Source: Planomicrobium sp. CPCC 101110 (GTDB lineage Bacteria > Bacillota > Bacilli > Bacillales_A > Planococcaceae). Taken from it: a DNA stretch of 64,000 bases. A program made the position numbers and the translations under genes. Where the stretch lies: positions 1,099,028-1,163,027 of the forward strand of contig NZ_VOHD01000003.1 of NCBI RefSeq assembly GCF_007859395.1. The letters are read 5' to 3'. The notes under the pieces were generated by a model. It had not been told where the DNA came from. It made no database searches and was given only the letters and a program-made list of their open reading frames with translations. Shown piece after piece: positions 1 to 8,265 of the stretch. Position 1 is the stretch's first letter, and every line of letters begins with the position of its first letter.

Positions 1-1
1 A

Positions 2-529
2 GCATTTGTCGGTTATTTAGCCTATCTAGTTTCTACGCTATTAGCGCCTGTGGTTGAAATCAGCCCGTTCGTCCTTTGTTTGTTCTTTGGGGTAATCGGG
101 CGCAGCATCGGATTTTTGGAGCGTCATCCACTGCAAAAGGCGAATGCTTTTGGATTCGCGATTATGGGGTTATTGCTGTTCATCTTCGATGGTTTGAAAA
201 ATGCTACACCGAGCATGATGCTTGATATCGTCTATCCGCTTATTGCTTGTATCGTTATCGGCGTTGCAGGCATGTATGTTTTTTCCTTTATCATGGGGAA
301 GATTCTGAAAGTAAGCAAAGAGATGGCATTTGCGGTATCTTTGACGGCCTTGTACGGTTTTCCGGCTGACTATATCATTACCGTAGAAGTCATTAATTCC
401 TTAACAAAAGACGCAAGAGAGCGCGAAGTATTGATGAGCCATATGCTGCCTCCAATGCTAGTTGCCGGATTCATCACCGTTACTATCGTATCTGTCGTTC
501 TTGCAGGTATCTTTGTCGGTTTCTTATAA
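2..529 (+). CDS. Integral membrane protein, C-terminal part (5' end outside window)
   Basis: The frame is open from base 2 to the stop at 527-529, so at least 175 residues are visible and the start lies upstream; a GTG at 50 is only an internal valine candidate. The visible part has about five hydrophobic segments separated by short charged loops, so it is a polytopic inner-membrane protein. Eighteen bases separate it from the M20 amidohydrolase that follows, and the same strand and tight spacing suggest one operon, perhaps with this protein moving the substrate or product of the two hydrolases. That role is inference. I do not recognise the family with certainty. Confidence 0.7.
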   Translation, partial: AFVGYLAYLVSTLLAPVVEISPFVLCLFFGVIGRSIGFLERHPLQKANAFGFAIMGLLLFIFDGLKNATPSMMLDIVYPLIACIVIGVAGMYVFSFIMGKILKVSKEMAFAVSLTALYGFPADYIITVEVINSLTKDAREREVLMSHMLPPMLVAGFITVTIVSVVLAGIFVGFL

Positions 530-547
530 AACGGGAGGGAATATAAC

Positions 548-1744
548 TTGATAAATGAAACAATAAAAAAAGTGGTAAAAGAGAATAGCGAAGAAATGAT
601 CAGCATCCGCCAAAAACTCCACAGTGAGCCTGAATTATCATGGGAAGAATACAAAACTTCGCAGTATGTGTATGAGTATTTGCAGAAGCTCGGCATTGAA
701 TGCCGTAAAACAGAACCTACAGGTGTCATCGGGGAACTGGCAGGCGGGAAGCCTGGCAAAACTGTAGCGCTCCGTGCAGATATGGATGCTTTGTCAGTGG
801 AAGAGTTGAATGAAGACTTGCCATACAAATCCGGAGAAAAAGGAAAAATGCATGCGTGCGGGCATGATGCACATACAGCCATGCTTCTGGCTGCTGCCAA
901 AGCTTTGGCGGAAGTGAAAGAAGATCTGCCAGGTACTGTACGTTTCATATTCCAGCCGGCGGAAGAAGTCGCAACAGGAGCCAAAGCGATGGTGGAGCAG
1001 GGAGCTGTAGAAGGCGCCGATAATGTTTTCGGCATCCATATTTGGTCCCAATCACCAACCCATAGCGTATCTTGCTCACCTGGTCCGTCTTTTGCATCAG
1101 CTGATATTTTCAAAGTGAACTTTAAAGGCAGAGGCGGGCACGGAGCGATGCCCCAAGCGTGCATTGATGCAGCAGTCATCGCTTCATCGTTCGTCATGAA
1201 TATACAGTCTGTAGTTTCCCGGACAATCGACCCGGCACAACCGGCAGTAATAACAGTTGGAAAGATGGTTGTCGGCACACGTTTTAATGTGATTGCTGAA
1301 AATGCGGAAATTGAAGGCACTGTGCGATGTTTCGATCCAGAGGTCCGCGACCATATTGAAAAACAGCTGCAAATTTATGCTGACCATACAGCTTCAGTTT
1401 ACGGGGGAACGGCCGAATTGGAATATATGCGAGGGACGCAGGCAGTCATCAATGGAACCGAAAGCGCTGAACTTGTACAGCAAGTCGCAGTTGAAGCATT
1501 TGGCGAAGACCGTTTGTATGATGAAAAGCCAACAATGGGCGGGGAAGATTTTTCCTTTTACTTGGATGAAGTGCCGGGCAGTTTTGCTCTTGTAGGCAGC
1601 GGCAATCCGGAAAAAGATACGGAATGGGCGCACCACCATGGCAAATTCAACGTTGACGAGGAAGCACTGGAAACCGGTGCTGAACTTTATGCCCAGTATG
1701 CTTGGGCTTACTTGACCAAACAGGAGGGACATGATGGCTTCTAA
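548..1744 (+). CDS. M20 family amidohydrolase (N-acyl amino acid / hippurate hydrolase type)
   Basis: The 398-residue protein has the M20D metal-site signature: HACGHDAH at residues 102-109 (Cys104, His106), FQPAEE at 135-140 and the GIHIW histidine near 163, plus MGGEDFSFY and a histidine-rich HHHGKF near the C-terminus. Members remove acyl groups from N-acyl amino acids in the cytoplasm using a di-metal centre. The start is TTG at 548, chosen because GGGAGGGA lies about eight bases upstream and the length fits the family. Its 3' end overlaps the next hydrolase gene by 14 bases, so the pair is co-translated. The exact substrate cannot be read from sequence. Confidence 0.9.
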   Translation: MINETIKKVVKENSEEMISIRQKLHSEPELSWEEYKTSQYVYEYLQKLGIECRKTEPTGVIGELAGGKPGKTVALRADMDALSVEELNEDLPYKSGEKGKMHACGHDAHTAMLLAAAKALAEVKEDLPGTVRFIFQPAEEVATGAKAMVEQGAVEGADNVFGIHIWSQSPTHSVSCSPGPSFASADIFKVNFKGRGGHGAMPQACIDAAVIASSFVMNIQSVVSRTIDPAQPAVITVGKMVVGTRFNVIAENAEIEGTVRCFDPEVRDHIEKQLQIYADHTASVYGGTAELEYMRGTQAVINGTESAELVQQVAVEAFGEDRLYDEKPTMGGEDFSFYLDEVPGSFALVGSGNPEKDTEWAHHHGKFNVDEEALETGAELYAQYAWAYLTKQEGHDGF

Positions 1745-3038
1745 CGAAACAAATCCGGTATATGAAGATTTGATGAAAGAATACAACAGCGGGTTGAGCC
1801 ATTCAGGAGTCAACGGAGAACGCTTAGCAAAACGCCTTTACGAATTGTCGTTTATCGGCTATACACAAGTGGGCGGAGTAAGGCGGCCCGGTTTATCAGA
1901 TGAAGAAAAAATGGCGAAAGAACTTGTGAAGACATGGATGGCTGAAGCAGGTTTATCGGTCACGGAAGATGGAGCGGGAAATGTCAAAGGAAGGCTTGCC
2001 GGAAAAAGTGGCAGCAAAAAGGCGATCGCTTCTGGTTCGCATGTAGACAGCGTCCCTAACGGCGGAAATTTTGACGGGCCGCTCGGTGTGCTTTCGGCGT
2101 TGGAAGTGGCCGAGGCATGGAAAGAGACAGGGTATGTGCCGCCAAAACCGTACGAAGTCATTGTTTTTACTGATGAAGAAGGCTCCCGGTTCAATAGCGG
2201 ATTGAGTGGAAGCCGTGCAATGACTGGTGCGGTCAGCGAAGAAGAAATGGCCCAGTTGCGTGATTACAATGGAGACACATTGGAACAGGTGCTTTTGCAT
2301 TACGGCAGTTCTCTGCAAGCGTTTAAAGACGCGAAGCGAGATATCAACGAGCTGGAGCTGTTTGTGGAAGTCCATATAGAACAAGGCAAGAAGTTGGAAA
2401 AAGCAGATCAGCCTGTTGGAATTGTCAGTGGGATTGCAGGGCCGGCTTGGCTGGAAGCGGAATTTATTGGAGAAGCCGGGCATGCCGGGAATACTCCGAT
2501 GATCGGCAGGAGAGACCCTCTAGTAGCGGCGGCAGATTTCATATCAAAAATTCCGGATTTCCCTAAACAAGTAAGCGAAACGGCAGTAGCTACTGTCGGT
2601 AAACTTGAAGTGTCACCGAATGGCATCAATGTCATTCCTGAAAAAGTGACACTGCATGTAGATATCCGCGATATATATGAGGAGCCCAGGGACCAATTGC
2701 TGGAAATGATTGAAAAGGAAGCACAGGCGACAGCTGCTAAGCATGAAGTCCAATTGAACATCAAGCAAAATACGAAAATCCAACCGGTCCCTATCGACAA
2801 AGAGCTGCAAGCAGGACTTGCTGATTCTTTGAAGAAATTTGATATTGTGCCGACTTATATCCCGAGCGGAGCCGGACATGATGCCATGATTCTGGGCCGG
2901 CACATACCAGTGGCTATGCTCTTTGTAAGAAGCAAAGACGGCATCAGCCATAATCCGAAAGAATGGTCATCTTTGAATGATTGTGTAGCTGGGGTTCACG
3001 TGTTAAAAGACTTCATCGAAAAAGCAATGGAACAATAA
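1731..3038 (+). CDS. M20/hydantoinase-carbamoylase family hydrolase (N-carbamoyl-L-amino acid hydrolase or allantoate amidohydrolase type)
   Basis: This 434-435-residue protein carries the features of the HyuC/AllC/AmaB group: GSHVDSVPNGGNFDG around residues 102-115, FTDEEGSRF near 147, a HIEQG motif, HAGNTPM in the dimerisation domain and SGAGHDAM near the C-terminus. Such enzymes are dinuclear metal amidohydrolases that split carbamoyl or allantoate-type substrates. ATG codons occur at 1731 and 1734; the GGAGGG at 1723-1728 is better spaced for 1734. It overlaps the upstream amidohydrolase gene, and a terminator follows, so these two close the operon. Which ureido substrate it uses is unknown. 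Confidence 0.9.
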   Translation: MMASNETNPVYEDLMKEYNSGLSHSGVNGERLAKRLYELSFIGYTQVGGVRRPGLSDEEKMAKELVKTWMAEAGLSVTEDGAGNVKGRLAGKSGSKKAIASGSHVDSVPNGGNFDGPLGVLSALEVAEAWKETGYVPPKPYEVIVFTDEEGSRFNSGLSGSRAMTGAVSEEEMAQLRDYNGDTLEQVLLHYGSSLQAFKDAKRDINELELFVEVHIEQGKKLEKADQPVGIVSGIAGPAWLEAEFIGEAGHAGNTPMIGRRDPLVAAADFISKIPDFPKQVSETAVATVGKLEVSPNGINVIPEKVTLHVDIRDIYEEPRDQLLEMIEKEAQATAAKHEVQLNIKQNTKIQPVPIDKELQAGLADSLKKFDIVPTYIPSGAGHDAMILGRHIPVAMLFVRSKDGISHNPKEWSSLNDCVAGVHVLKDFIEKAMEQ

Positions 3039-3043
3039 AGTTT

Positions 3044-3071
3044 AGCCGTCCCTTGAAAGGGGCGGTTTTTT
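3044..3071 (+). terminator. Rho-independent terminator after the M20 operon
   Basis: An 8-bp stem (3046-3053 with 3058-3065, one T.G wobble) around a TGAA loop is followed by six T. Confidence 0.8.
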
Positions 3072-3210
3072 AGTGTCTAAAATAAAAAGCAGTAATGAAA
3101 GATTATTAGAAATATTAGATTAGTTTCACTTTTTACGTATATTCATAGTATCTGTGGGTATATATGTAAATAAGAATTTCTTTTAAAGTAAAAAAATAGG
3201 AGGTATTTGA

Positions 3211-3510
3211 ATGATATCAACTAAGCGGCAGAACGATTACAGCTATTTGCCTTTTTCAGAGACGAAAACCATAGATATATGTAGAGAGTGCTTTTCTGCA
3301 GAATCGGAACGAATAGCAGATTTAGGTGAAAAGTTTATGCGATATTTCATGAAAAATGCCACAAGAGAAGGCGTGTTGTTCAAAACCATTAAAGAAATAA
3401 CAAGTGATCTTAACATGCCTCACCAGACCTTATCAAAAATTTTAAAAACATTGGAAGACCATAAAATTATCTATCGGCGAAACGGCATTATAGGATTATG
3501 GAAAGAATAA
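3211..3510 (+). CDS. Small winged-helix DNA-binding protein
   Basis: The 99-residue protein has a C-terminal half that reads as a winged helix: helices around LFKTIKEITSDLNM and HQTLSKILKTLEDHKI, then a short wing with YRRNGIIGL. This pattern (DLNMPHQTLSKILKTLE) resembles MarR/IclR-type recognition helices. The N-terminal half has two cysteines (CRECF) and no clear fold. GGAGGT lies eight bases before the ATG, and a strong terminator follows directly, so it is a single-gene unit in an AT-rich patch. It could regulate the exopolysaccharide-like genes downstream, but that is only proximity. Confidence 0.7.
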   Translation: MISTKRQNDYSYLPFSETKTIDICRECFSAESERIADLGEKFMRYFMKNATREGVLFKTIKEITSDLNMPHQTLSKILKTLEDHKIIYRRNGIIGLWKE

Positions 3511-3549
3511 AAAAGACCCCTTTCTCATTTGAGAAAGGGGTCTTTTTTT
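3511..3549 (+). terminator. Strong terminator
   Basis: A perfect stem AAAGACCCCTTTCTC / GAGAAAGGGGTCTTT with an ATTT loop is followed by T7. The A-run on the 5' side could also let it act on the minus strand. Confidence 0.9.
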
Positions 3550-3931
3550 GTTAACTATTGAAAAATAAAAATGAAAGAATTCCATTATGAATACAGAATA
3601 TTTAGAAAATAGTAAAAAAGTATTAATTATAAAGAATTAAATAGCTTTTTCTGTGAAATGGCTACAGAAAAACCAAGCAGATAGCCAACTGCGATTACAG
3701 CGAAAAAAAATAATAAAAAGAAAAAAATAGTTATAAGTACTTACCTTAGCTATATGACTTGAAAAAGAAAGTATATTAGCAGACTATATGCTTATTAAAA
3801 ATGAAAAAACATTAGTTTTTTTTGGGAAAAGAGTAGAACGAACTAAAAATATATGATATAAAGGAACTACAATTATCTGAATTTTTAGAAATGATAACAA
3901 ACTGAAAGCTTTTCAGAAGGAGGCATCCCAG
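3550..3931. other. AT-rich intergenic region
   Basis: No coding frame of note. The only structure is a small inverted repeat TTTTTCTGT ... ACAGAAAAA near 3645-3670. The region is very A/T-rich and leads to the Wzz-like gene, so its promoter should lie here, but I see no clear -35/-10 pair. Confidence 0.5.
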
Positions 3932-4615
3932 ATGAATGAAGAAGTAGGCATTTTGAATATCTTGAAAAACTTGAAAAAGAGATTGGATTTGATTCTTTCC
4001 GTTACTGTTCTTTCAATAATGACGGTTTGGCTTCTCCTAGTTTTTGTCATAACGCCTGATTTTCAAGCTACTACTCAAATTTTGATGGAAGATCCGGCCG
4101 CAGAACTAGCAGAAAGAGATGTGATAATTGATCAGGCAAATCCCCAAATCATAAACGCTTATGGAGACCTTTTAAAAAGCGAAGAAGTTCTTTTGCCAAC
4201 CATCGAAAAGTTGGGTCTCGGTTATACCATGCATGAGCTGAAGGATCTGATTACTATTACGCAAGCATCAGATTCACAGGTATTGAATATTATAGTTAGC
4301 AGTAGTGATGGCAAAGAAGCGGTGGAAATCGCCAATTCATTGACCAGCATATTACAGGAAAAGTTAATAGAATGGTTGGGAGTAAACAATTTAATGATTA
4401 TTGCTAAAGCATCCGAGGAAACTGTTGATTCCTCACTGGACGAAAATCTGATTTTTGGCCTTGGATTAGCAGGGGCCTTCGGACTTATCGTCGGAATATT
4501 GATTGCCTTCATCATCGAGATGTTGAATACGACATTGAAAAACAATAAGTATGGGCTAAAAAGAAAAAGAAAAAAGAAAGGCGAAGAAGCAAATTTGCAA
4601 ACCGTCTTTAAATGA
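3932..4615 (+). CDS. Wzz/YveK-type chain-length determinant-like membrane protein
   Basis: The 227-residue protein has the layout of polysaccharide co-polymerases and tyrosine-kinase modulators: a short cytoplasmic start, a membrane helix at about residues 25-45, an extracytoplasmic domain starting FQATTQILMEDP, and a second membrane helix at about 175-195 (GLGLAGAFGLIVGILIAFIIEM) followed by a very basic tail. In such proteins the tail contacts the tyrosine kinase or polymerase. No kinase gene is visible next to it. AGGAGG is placed well before the ATG. The stop overlaps an ATG of the FemAB-like gene (ATGA), although that gene has a better start 33 bases on. Confidence 0.75.
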   Translation: MNEEVGILNILKNLKKRLDLILSVTVLSIMTVWLLLVFVITPDFQATTQILMEDPAAELAERDVIIDQANPQIINAYGDLLKSEEVLLPTIEKLGLGYTMHELKDLITITQASDSQVLNIIVSSSDGKEAVEIANSLTSILQEKLIEWLGVNNLMIIAKASEETVDSSLDENLIFGLGLAGAFGLIVGILIAFIIEMLNTTLKNNKYGLKRKRKKKGEEANLQTVFK

Positions 4616-4644
4616 TAACGCAGCTGAAATCAGGGGTGAAGAGT

Positions 4645-5651
4645 ATGTACGAGCTAGTGTCCGTACGTGAGCACGTACGGTGGCAAAAAATATTGGATTT
4701 GTTCAATTTTTCCGACATTTATTATACAGCCCAGTATTTTTTGAGTGCCATCAAACTGGATCCTGGTGAACCTCTGCTTTTTTATTATGAAGATAAGGAT
4801 GGGAAAGTTGCTTATCCGTTTATCAAAAGATCAATAGATGAAGAAGATACTACTTACTTTGATATCACTACTCCATATGGTTATGGCGGACCTTTGCTGG
4901 ATGTTAAAGGAGAAGCTGTCAACCTAATAGGAAATTTCAGAAAGGCTTTCACAAAATTTTGTTTGGAGGAAAAAATTATTGCAGAACTTATCCGATTTCA
5001 TCCTCTGAACAATAATGCTTCCTTTTTTAAAGACTATTTAACTTTATATCCTATATACACTACATATACCATGAATCTAAAAAAGACCGACAAAAAGGTT
5101 GTAAACAAAAACGATTCTTCTAATGCTTTAAACAGCAGCCCGATAGTCATAAAAAAACTTGGAACCGTCAGGCACATGTTTGACTTTCTTGTCCTGTATT
5201 ATTCAACAGCAAGAAAAAGGGAAGAAGCTGACAGCTATTATTTTTTTACCAATGATTATTTTGAAGCGCTTGTGAGTTCAATAGGACCTAATTTACACTT
5301 GTTCGGAGCTTATCATAATGAAAAGCTGGTTTCTGCATGTTATGTACTAGCTTTGGGCGATACGATATATCAGCATTGTGAAGGCGATAATGCTAACCAA
5401 GAAGCTGAAGGAGCATGGAAGCTCCTGCTCTCAACAATTGCAGAATGGGGGGGGATAATTGCTTCTCTTCCTTTCACTTAGGCAGCGATTTTCAAGAAGA
5501 CGATGAATTCAAAAAGCAAATCAAACGAGAATTAAGCAATATGGAACCAAGCCTATTCTATATCGGGCAATGCATCCATAACATCCCAGTTTACAACAGG
5601 CTGTCTTCTTCAAAAGAAACAGATTTGGCCAAGCGATATAAATATGGATGA
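4645..5651 (+). pseudogene. FemAB/GNAT-like acyltransferase broken or switched at a run of eight G
   Basis: The first part (to the stop at 5481) and the second part (from about 5455 in the next frame) together make one FemAB-like aminoacyl/acetyltransferase of about 335 residues, the size usual for the family. The break is at eight G residues at 5447-5454. Adding one G restores AEWGGDNCFSSFHLGSDF, which aligns with the W-x11-G spacing of the conserved FHLG motif in this family. ATG 4645 has GGGGTGA upstream; ATG 4612 overlaps the previous stop but lacks a ribosome site. It may be a true frameshift, a sequencing error in the homopolymer, phase variation, or -1 slippage. Family members work on cell-wall bridges or exopolysaccharide. 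Confidence 0.75.
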
Positions 5652-5702
5652 ATTCAGAAAATTCAATAGAAAATTCTAATATAATGCCTGGGAGGTACAT
5701 AT

Positions 5703-6173
5703 ATGAGATACTTGCAATATAAAGGATTACTAGAGAGGGAAAATAAAAAATCGTTAAGGAAAATCATGTATGAAACTTGTGTAATCGAGGGATTGGATGC
5801 TTCTTCAGGAGCCAAAAAATTAGGGATTGCCAAAGAAATTTTTGTTTATTGGCGTAAACATTACCGGTTCGAAAGAAGACAGATGTTATTTGATCGAACA
5901 GTTGAAAATATAGGGAATTACAAGTCTCTTTATGCCGAGGAAGCAAAAAAAAATGAGTCGGACCGACATCCTCGTCAAGGCGAAAAAACGCTTCAAGGTT
6001 TAGAAGAAGCGATTGACCAGGCAGTCGATTATTATAAATATCTTCATTATAAAAGTGAAGGGTTGGCACTTGAAACAGCCAAATTGCCATTATACGAATT
6101 CAGTAAGAATGTTGTAATCAACTATCGTGATGGCGCATTGATAGATGAATTGAAACCATCAGCTGAGTCTTAA
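5703..6173 (+). CDS. Hypothetical protein with probable helix-turn-helix
   Basis: The 156-residue protein is very rich in Lys, Arg and Glu and predicted mostly helical. Residues about 27-55 (CVIEGLDASSGAKKLGIAKEIFVYWRKHYRFE) look like a helix-turn-helix of the type found in small transposase-like or regulatory proteins, with LGIAKEIFVYWRK as the recognition helix. A second helical part (EEAIDQAVDYYKYLHYKSEG) follows. GGGAGGT lies eight bases before ATG. I do not recognise the family. It is the last gene of the AT-rich patch. Confidence 0.55.
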   Translation: MRYLQYKGLLERENKKSLRKIMYETCVIEGLDASSGAKKLGIAKEIFVYWRKHYRFERRQMLFDRTVENIGNYKSLYAEEAKKNESDRHPRQGEKTLQGLEEAIDQAVDYYKYLHYKSEGLALETAKLPLYEFSKNVVINYRDGALIDELKPSAES

Positions 6174-6211
6174 GGATTTAAAGCATTTTAAAAAGTAAGG
6201 ATTGGAATAAT

Positions 6212-6532
6212 ATGCAGCCGTTTACAGAAAAAGCGATACAAATTATACAAAATGTGCCAGTTGGAAAAGTCATGACTTACGGCCAAGTTGCAAAATATGC
6301 AGGAAGCCCACGAGGGGCTAGGCAAATTGCGAGGCTATTGCACAGTATGAGTGAGAAACATGGACTTCCTTGGCACCGGATAGTCAATGCACAAGGAACA
6401 ATAGTGCTCGCTGATGAAGAGGCCCGCTATGCCCAGCGTGCCCTTCTTGAAGAAGAAGGGGTAAAGGTCAATCTGCATGGCCAAGTTGATTTAGGGGTTT
6501 ATAGGCACGAACCAGCTGGAAACATTTTATAG
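6212..6532 (+). CDS. Alkyltransferase-like (ATL) DNA-repair protein, MGMT family without the active cysteine
   Basis: The 106-residue protein is the DNA-binding domain of O6-alkylguanine-DNA alkyltransferase alone: PVGKVMTYGQVAKYAG, then SPRGARQIARLL (helix-turn-helix and arginine finger) and PWHRIV. In true MGMT the last motif is PCHRV, where the Cys accepts the alkyl group; here it is Trp. This is the mark of ATL proteins, which bind O6-alkylguanine and call in nucleotide excision repair rather than removing the group. AAGGATTGG lies upstream of the ATG. It appears to be a single gene. Confidence 0.88.
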   Translation: MQPFTEKAIQIIQNVPVGKVMTYGQVAKYAGSPRGARQIARLLHSMSEKHGLPWHRIVNAQGTIVLADEEARYAQRALLEEEGVKVNLHGQVDLGVYRHEPAGNIL

Positions 6533-6675
6533 CAAAATGTTAATATGAATTTTTTCGCCAATTGAATCGTAAATTTACAAAGTCCACAGATTTATGGGCT
6601 TTTTTTTATTAATGAACTTTCAAGCTGGGGATGAAGTACTATGGCTTTTTAGAAGGGGGTTGAGAAATAAGATTA

Positions 6676-6841
6676 TTGGCATTTTTAGAGTTGATTATTT
6701 ATTTTTGCGTCAAAAGCGGGGTGGCCAAAGTTGTGCTAGCTTCTCTTGCCGGTTTAGGTTTTGGAAACTTGCTGCTGGTTTAAGGGCTTACCCTTAGCAG
6801 TTGCATATCTCATTGCGGGAATCGGTTTTTATTTTTTATAA
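6676..6841 (+). pseudogene. Decayed small membrane protein gene
   Basis: Two hydrophobic pieces sit in adjacent frames. From TTG 6676 the first reads LAFLELIIYFCVKSGVAK, then a glycine/leucine-rich stretch to a stop at 6781. One base further on, another frame continues KGLPLAVAYLIAGIGFYFL to a stop at 6839-6841. Removing one T near 6780 joins them into a two-helix membrane protein of about 54 residues. AAGGGGGT at about 6651 is a distant ribosome-site candidate. It is either a dead gene or a place with a one-base sequencing error. The family is not recognised. Confidence 0.4.
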
Positions 6842-6889
6842 GTGGAGTAAATAACTTTCATTGCTTATGGCAACTCATGGTAAAATAAA

Positions 6890-8218
6890 GTGACTAAAAA
6901 AAAGGCGGTGGTCCACATAAAAACGGTAGATTTGAATGATAAGTACGTAAAAGGATTTGTGGAAAAAGAAGAGCTGACAGCATTGCAAGCGTTTGTCGAA
7001 GTTGCGCATGAAAGAATGCATAACAAAACAGCTTTAGGGTCGGATTATCTTGGATGGTTGGATTGGCCATCTCAAATGGATGAAGCGGAGCTAACGAGAA
7101 TTGAAGAGGCAGCTCAAAAAATACGGGAAAAGGCAGATGTTTTAGTAGTGATCGGCATCGGCGGTTCGTATTTAGGGACAAAAGCTGTCAACGAATTGCT
7201 TAGTTCCTCGTTCGGTTTTGGCGAAACTGAAATTATTTATGCCGGACAGAACATAAGCGGAAAGTATATGGAAGACCTTTTAACTTATATTAAGGGCAAA
7301 AACGTTGCTTTGAATGTTATTTCCAAGTCCGGCACGACTACGGAGCCGGCAATTGCTTTTAGAATGCTGCGCACGTGGATGTATGAAACATATGGCGAAG
7401 AGGCAAAAGAGCGAATCTTTGCCACAACGGATAAGACAGGCGGGGCGCTTCGCAAAAACGTTGATGCTAACGGTTATACCTCTTTTGTCATACCTGGCGA
7501 TGTCGGCGGAAGGTATTCTGTGTTAACTGCAGTAGGCTTGTTGCCATTAGCGGTGGCAGGAGTTGATATCAGAGCGCTGCTGAAAGGCGCGGAACAAGCG
7601 GAGCAAGAGATGCAGACAGTTGAGTTGTCTTCAAATGCGGCATATACATATGCTGCTTACCGTCAAATTTTAAACAGCCGCGGATTCTCTGTCGAAGTTC
7701 TTGCGAGCTTTGAGCCTTCAATGAGCGCTTTCCATGAATGGTGGAAGCAATTGTTCGGCGAAAGCGAAGGCAAGCAAGGCAAAGGGGTTTTCCCTGCATC
7801 GGTAGTTTACTCGACCGATTTGCATTCAATGGGGCAATACATGCAAAATGGACGTCGGATGTTATTTGAAACGATGATCCGTTTTACGGAAGACCAACAA
7901 CAGACCCAAATTCCTTTCGATGAGAATGATGAAGACGGTTTAAATTATCTAACTGATAAAACATTGCATGAAGTTAATATGCAAGCGTTAGAAGCAACAG
8001 CGTTAGCTCATGTTGAAGGCGGCGTTCCAGTTATCACTTTGGACGTAGGGAAAATTGATGCCCATCATGTAGGCTACTTGATTTATTTCTTCATGAAATC
8101 ATGTGCAATGAGCGCATATTTGTCTGGCGTAAATCCATTTGACCAGCCAGGAGTAGAACTGTACAAACAAAACATGTTCGAACTGCTTGGGAAACCGGGA
8201 TACGAGAAGAAAGACTAA
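6890..8218 (+). CDS. pgi: Glucose-6-phosphate isomerase
   Basis: The 442-residue protein interconverts glucose-6-phosphate and fructose-6-phosphate in glycolysis and gluconeogenesis. It has the GPI signatures: VVIGIGGSYLGTKA near residue 83, SKSGTTTEPA near 146, GGRYSVLTAVGLLPLA, and GYLIYFFMKSCAMSAYL near the C-terminus. The length fits the Bacillus-type enzyme. The start is unclear: GTG 6890 lacks a good ribosome site, GTG 6908 aligns best with the usual MTHxR start, and AAGGCGGTGG lies just before an ATA codon at 6917. It is a single gene ending at a terminator shared with the convergent propeptide gene. Confidence 0.95.
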   Translation: MTKKKAVVHIKTVDLNDKYVKGFVEKEELTALQAFVEVAHERMHNKTALGSDYLGWLDWPSQMDEAELTRIEEAAQKIREKADVLVVIGIGGSYLGTKAVNELLSSSFGFGETEIIYAGQNISGKYMEDLLTYIKGKNVALNVISKSGTTTEPAIAFRMLRTWMYETYGEEAKERIFATTDKTGGALRKNVDANGYTSFVIPGDVGGRYSVLTAVGLLPLAVAGVDIRALLKGAEQAEQEMQTVELSSNAAYTYAAYRQILNSRGFSVEVLASFEPSMSAFHEWWKQLFGESEGKQGKGVFPASVVYSTDLHSMGQYMQNGRRMLFETMIRFTEDQQQTQIPFDENDEDGLNYLTDKTLHEVNMQALEATALAHVEGGVPVITLDVGKIDAHHVGYLIYFFMKSCAMSAYLSGVNPFDQPGVELYKQNMFELLGKPGYEKKD

Positions 8219-8256
8219 AAAACCAGTCGCTCCTTTTAAGGAGCGACTGGTTTTTG
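8219..8256. terminator. Bidirectional terminator between pgi and the propeptide gene
   Basis: A perfect 15-bp inverted repeat, AACCAGTCGCTCCTT / AAGGAGCGACTGGTT, is flanked by an A-run on the left and a T-run on the right. It can stop transcription of pgi (plus) and of the quorum-sensing cassette (minus). Confidence 0.9.
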
Positions 8257-8265
8257 AATTCTGCA

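Noticed and set aside
6594-6797. 67-codon open frame between the ATL gene and pgi
   Set aside because: Composition is arbitrary, with no family features; neighbouring frames carry the hydrophobic remnant described as a pseudogene.
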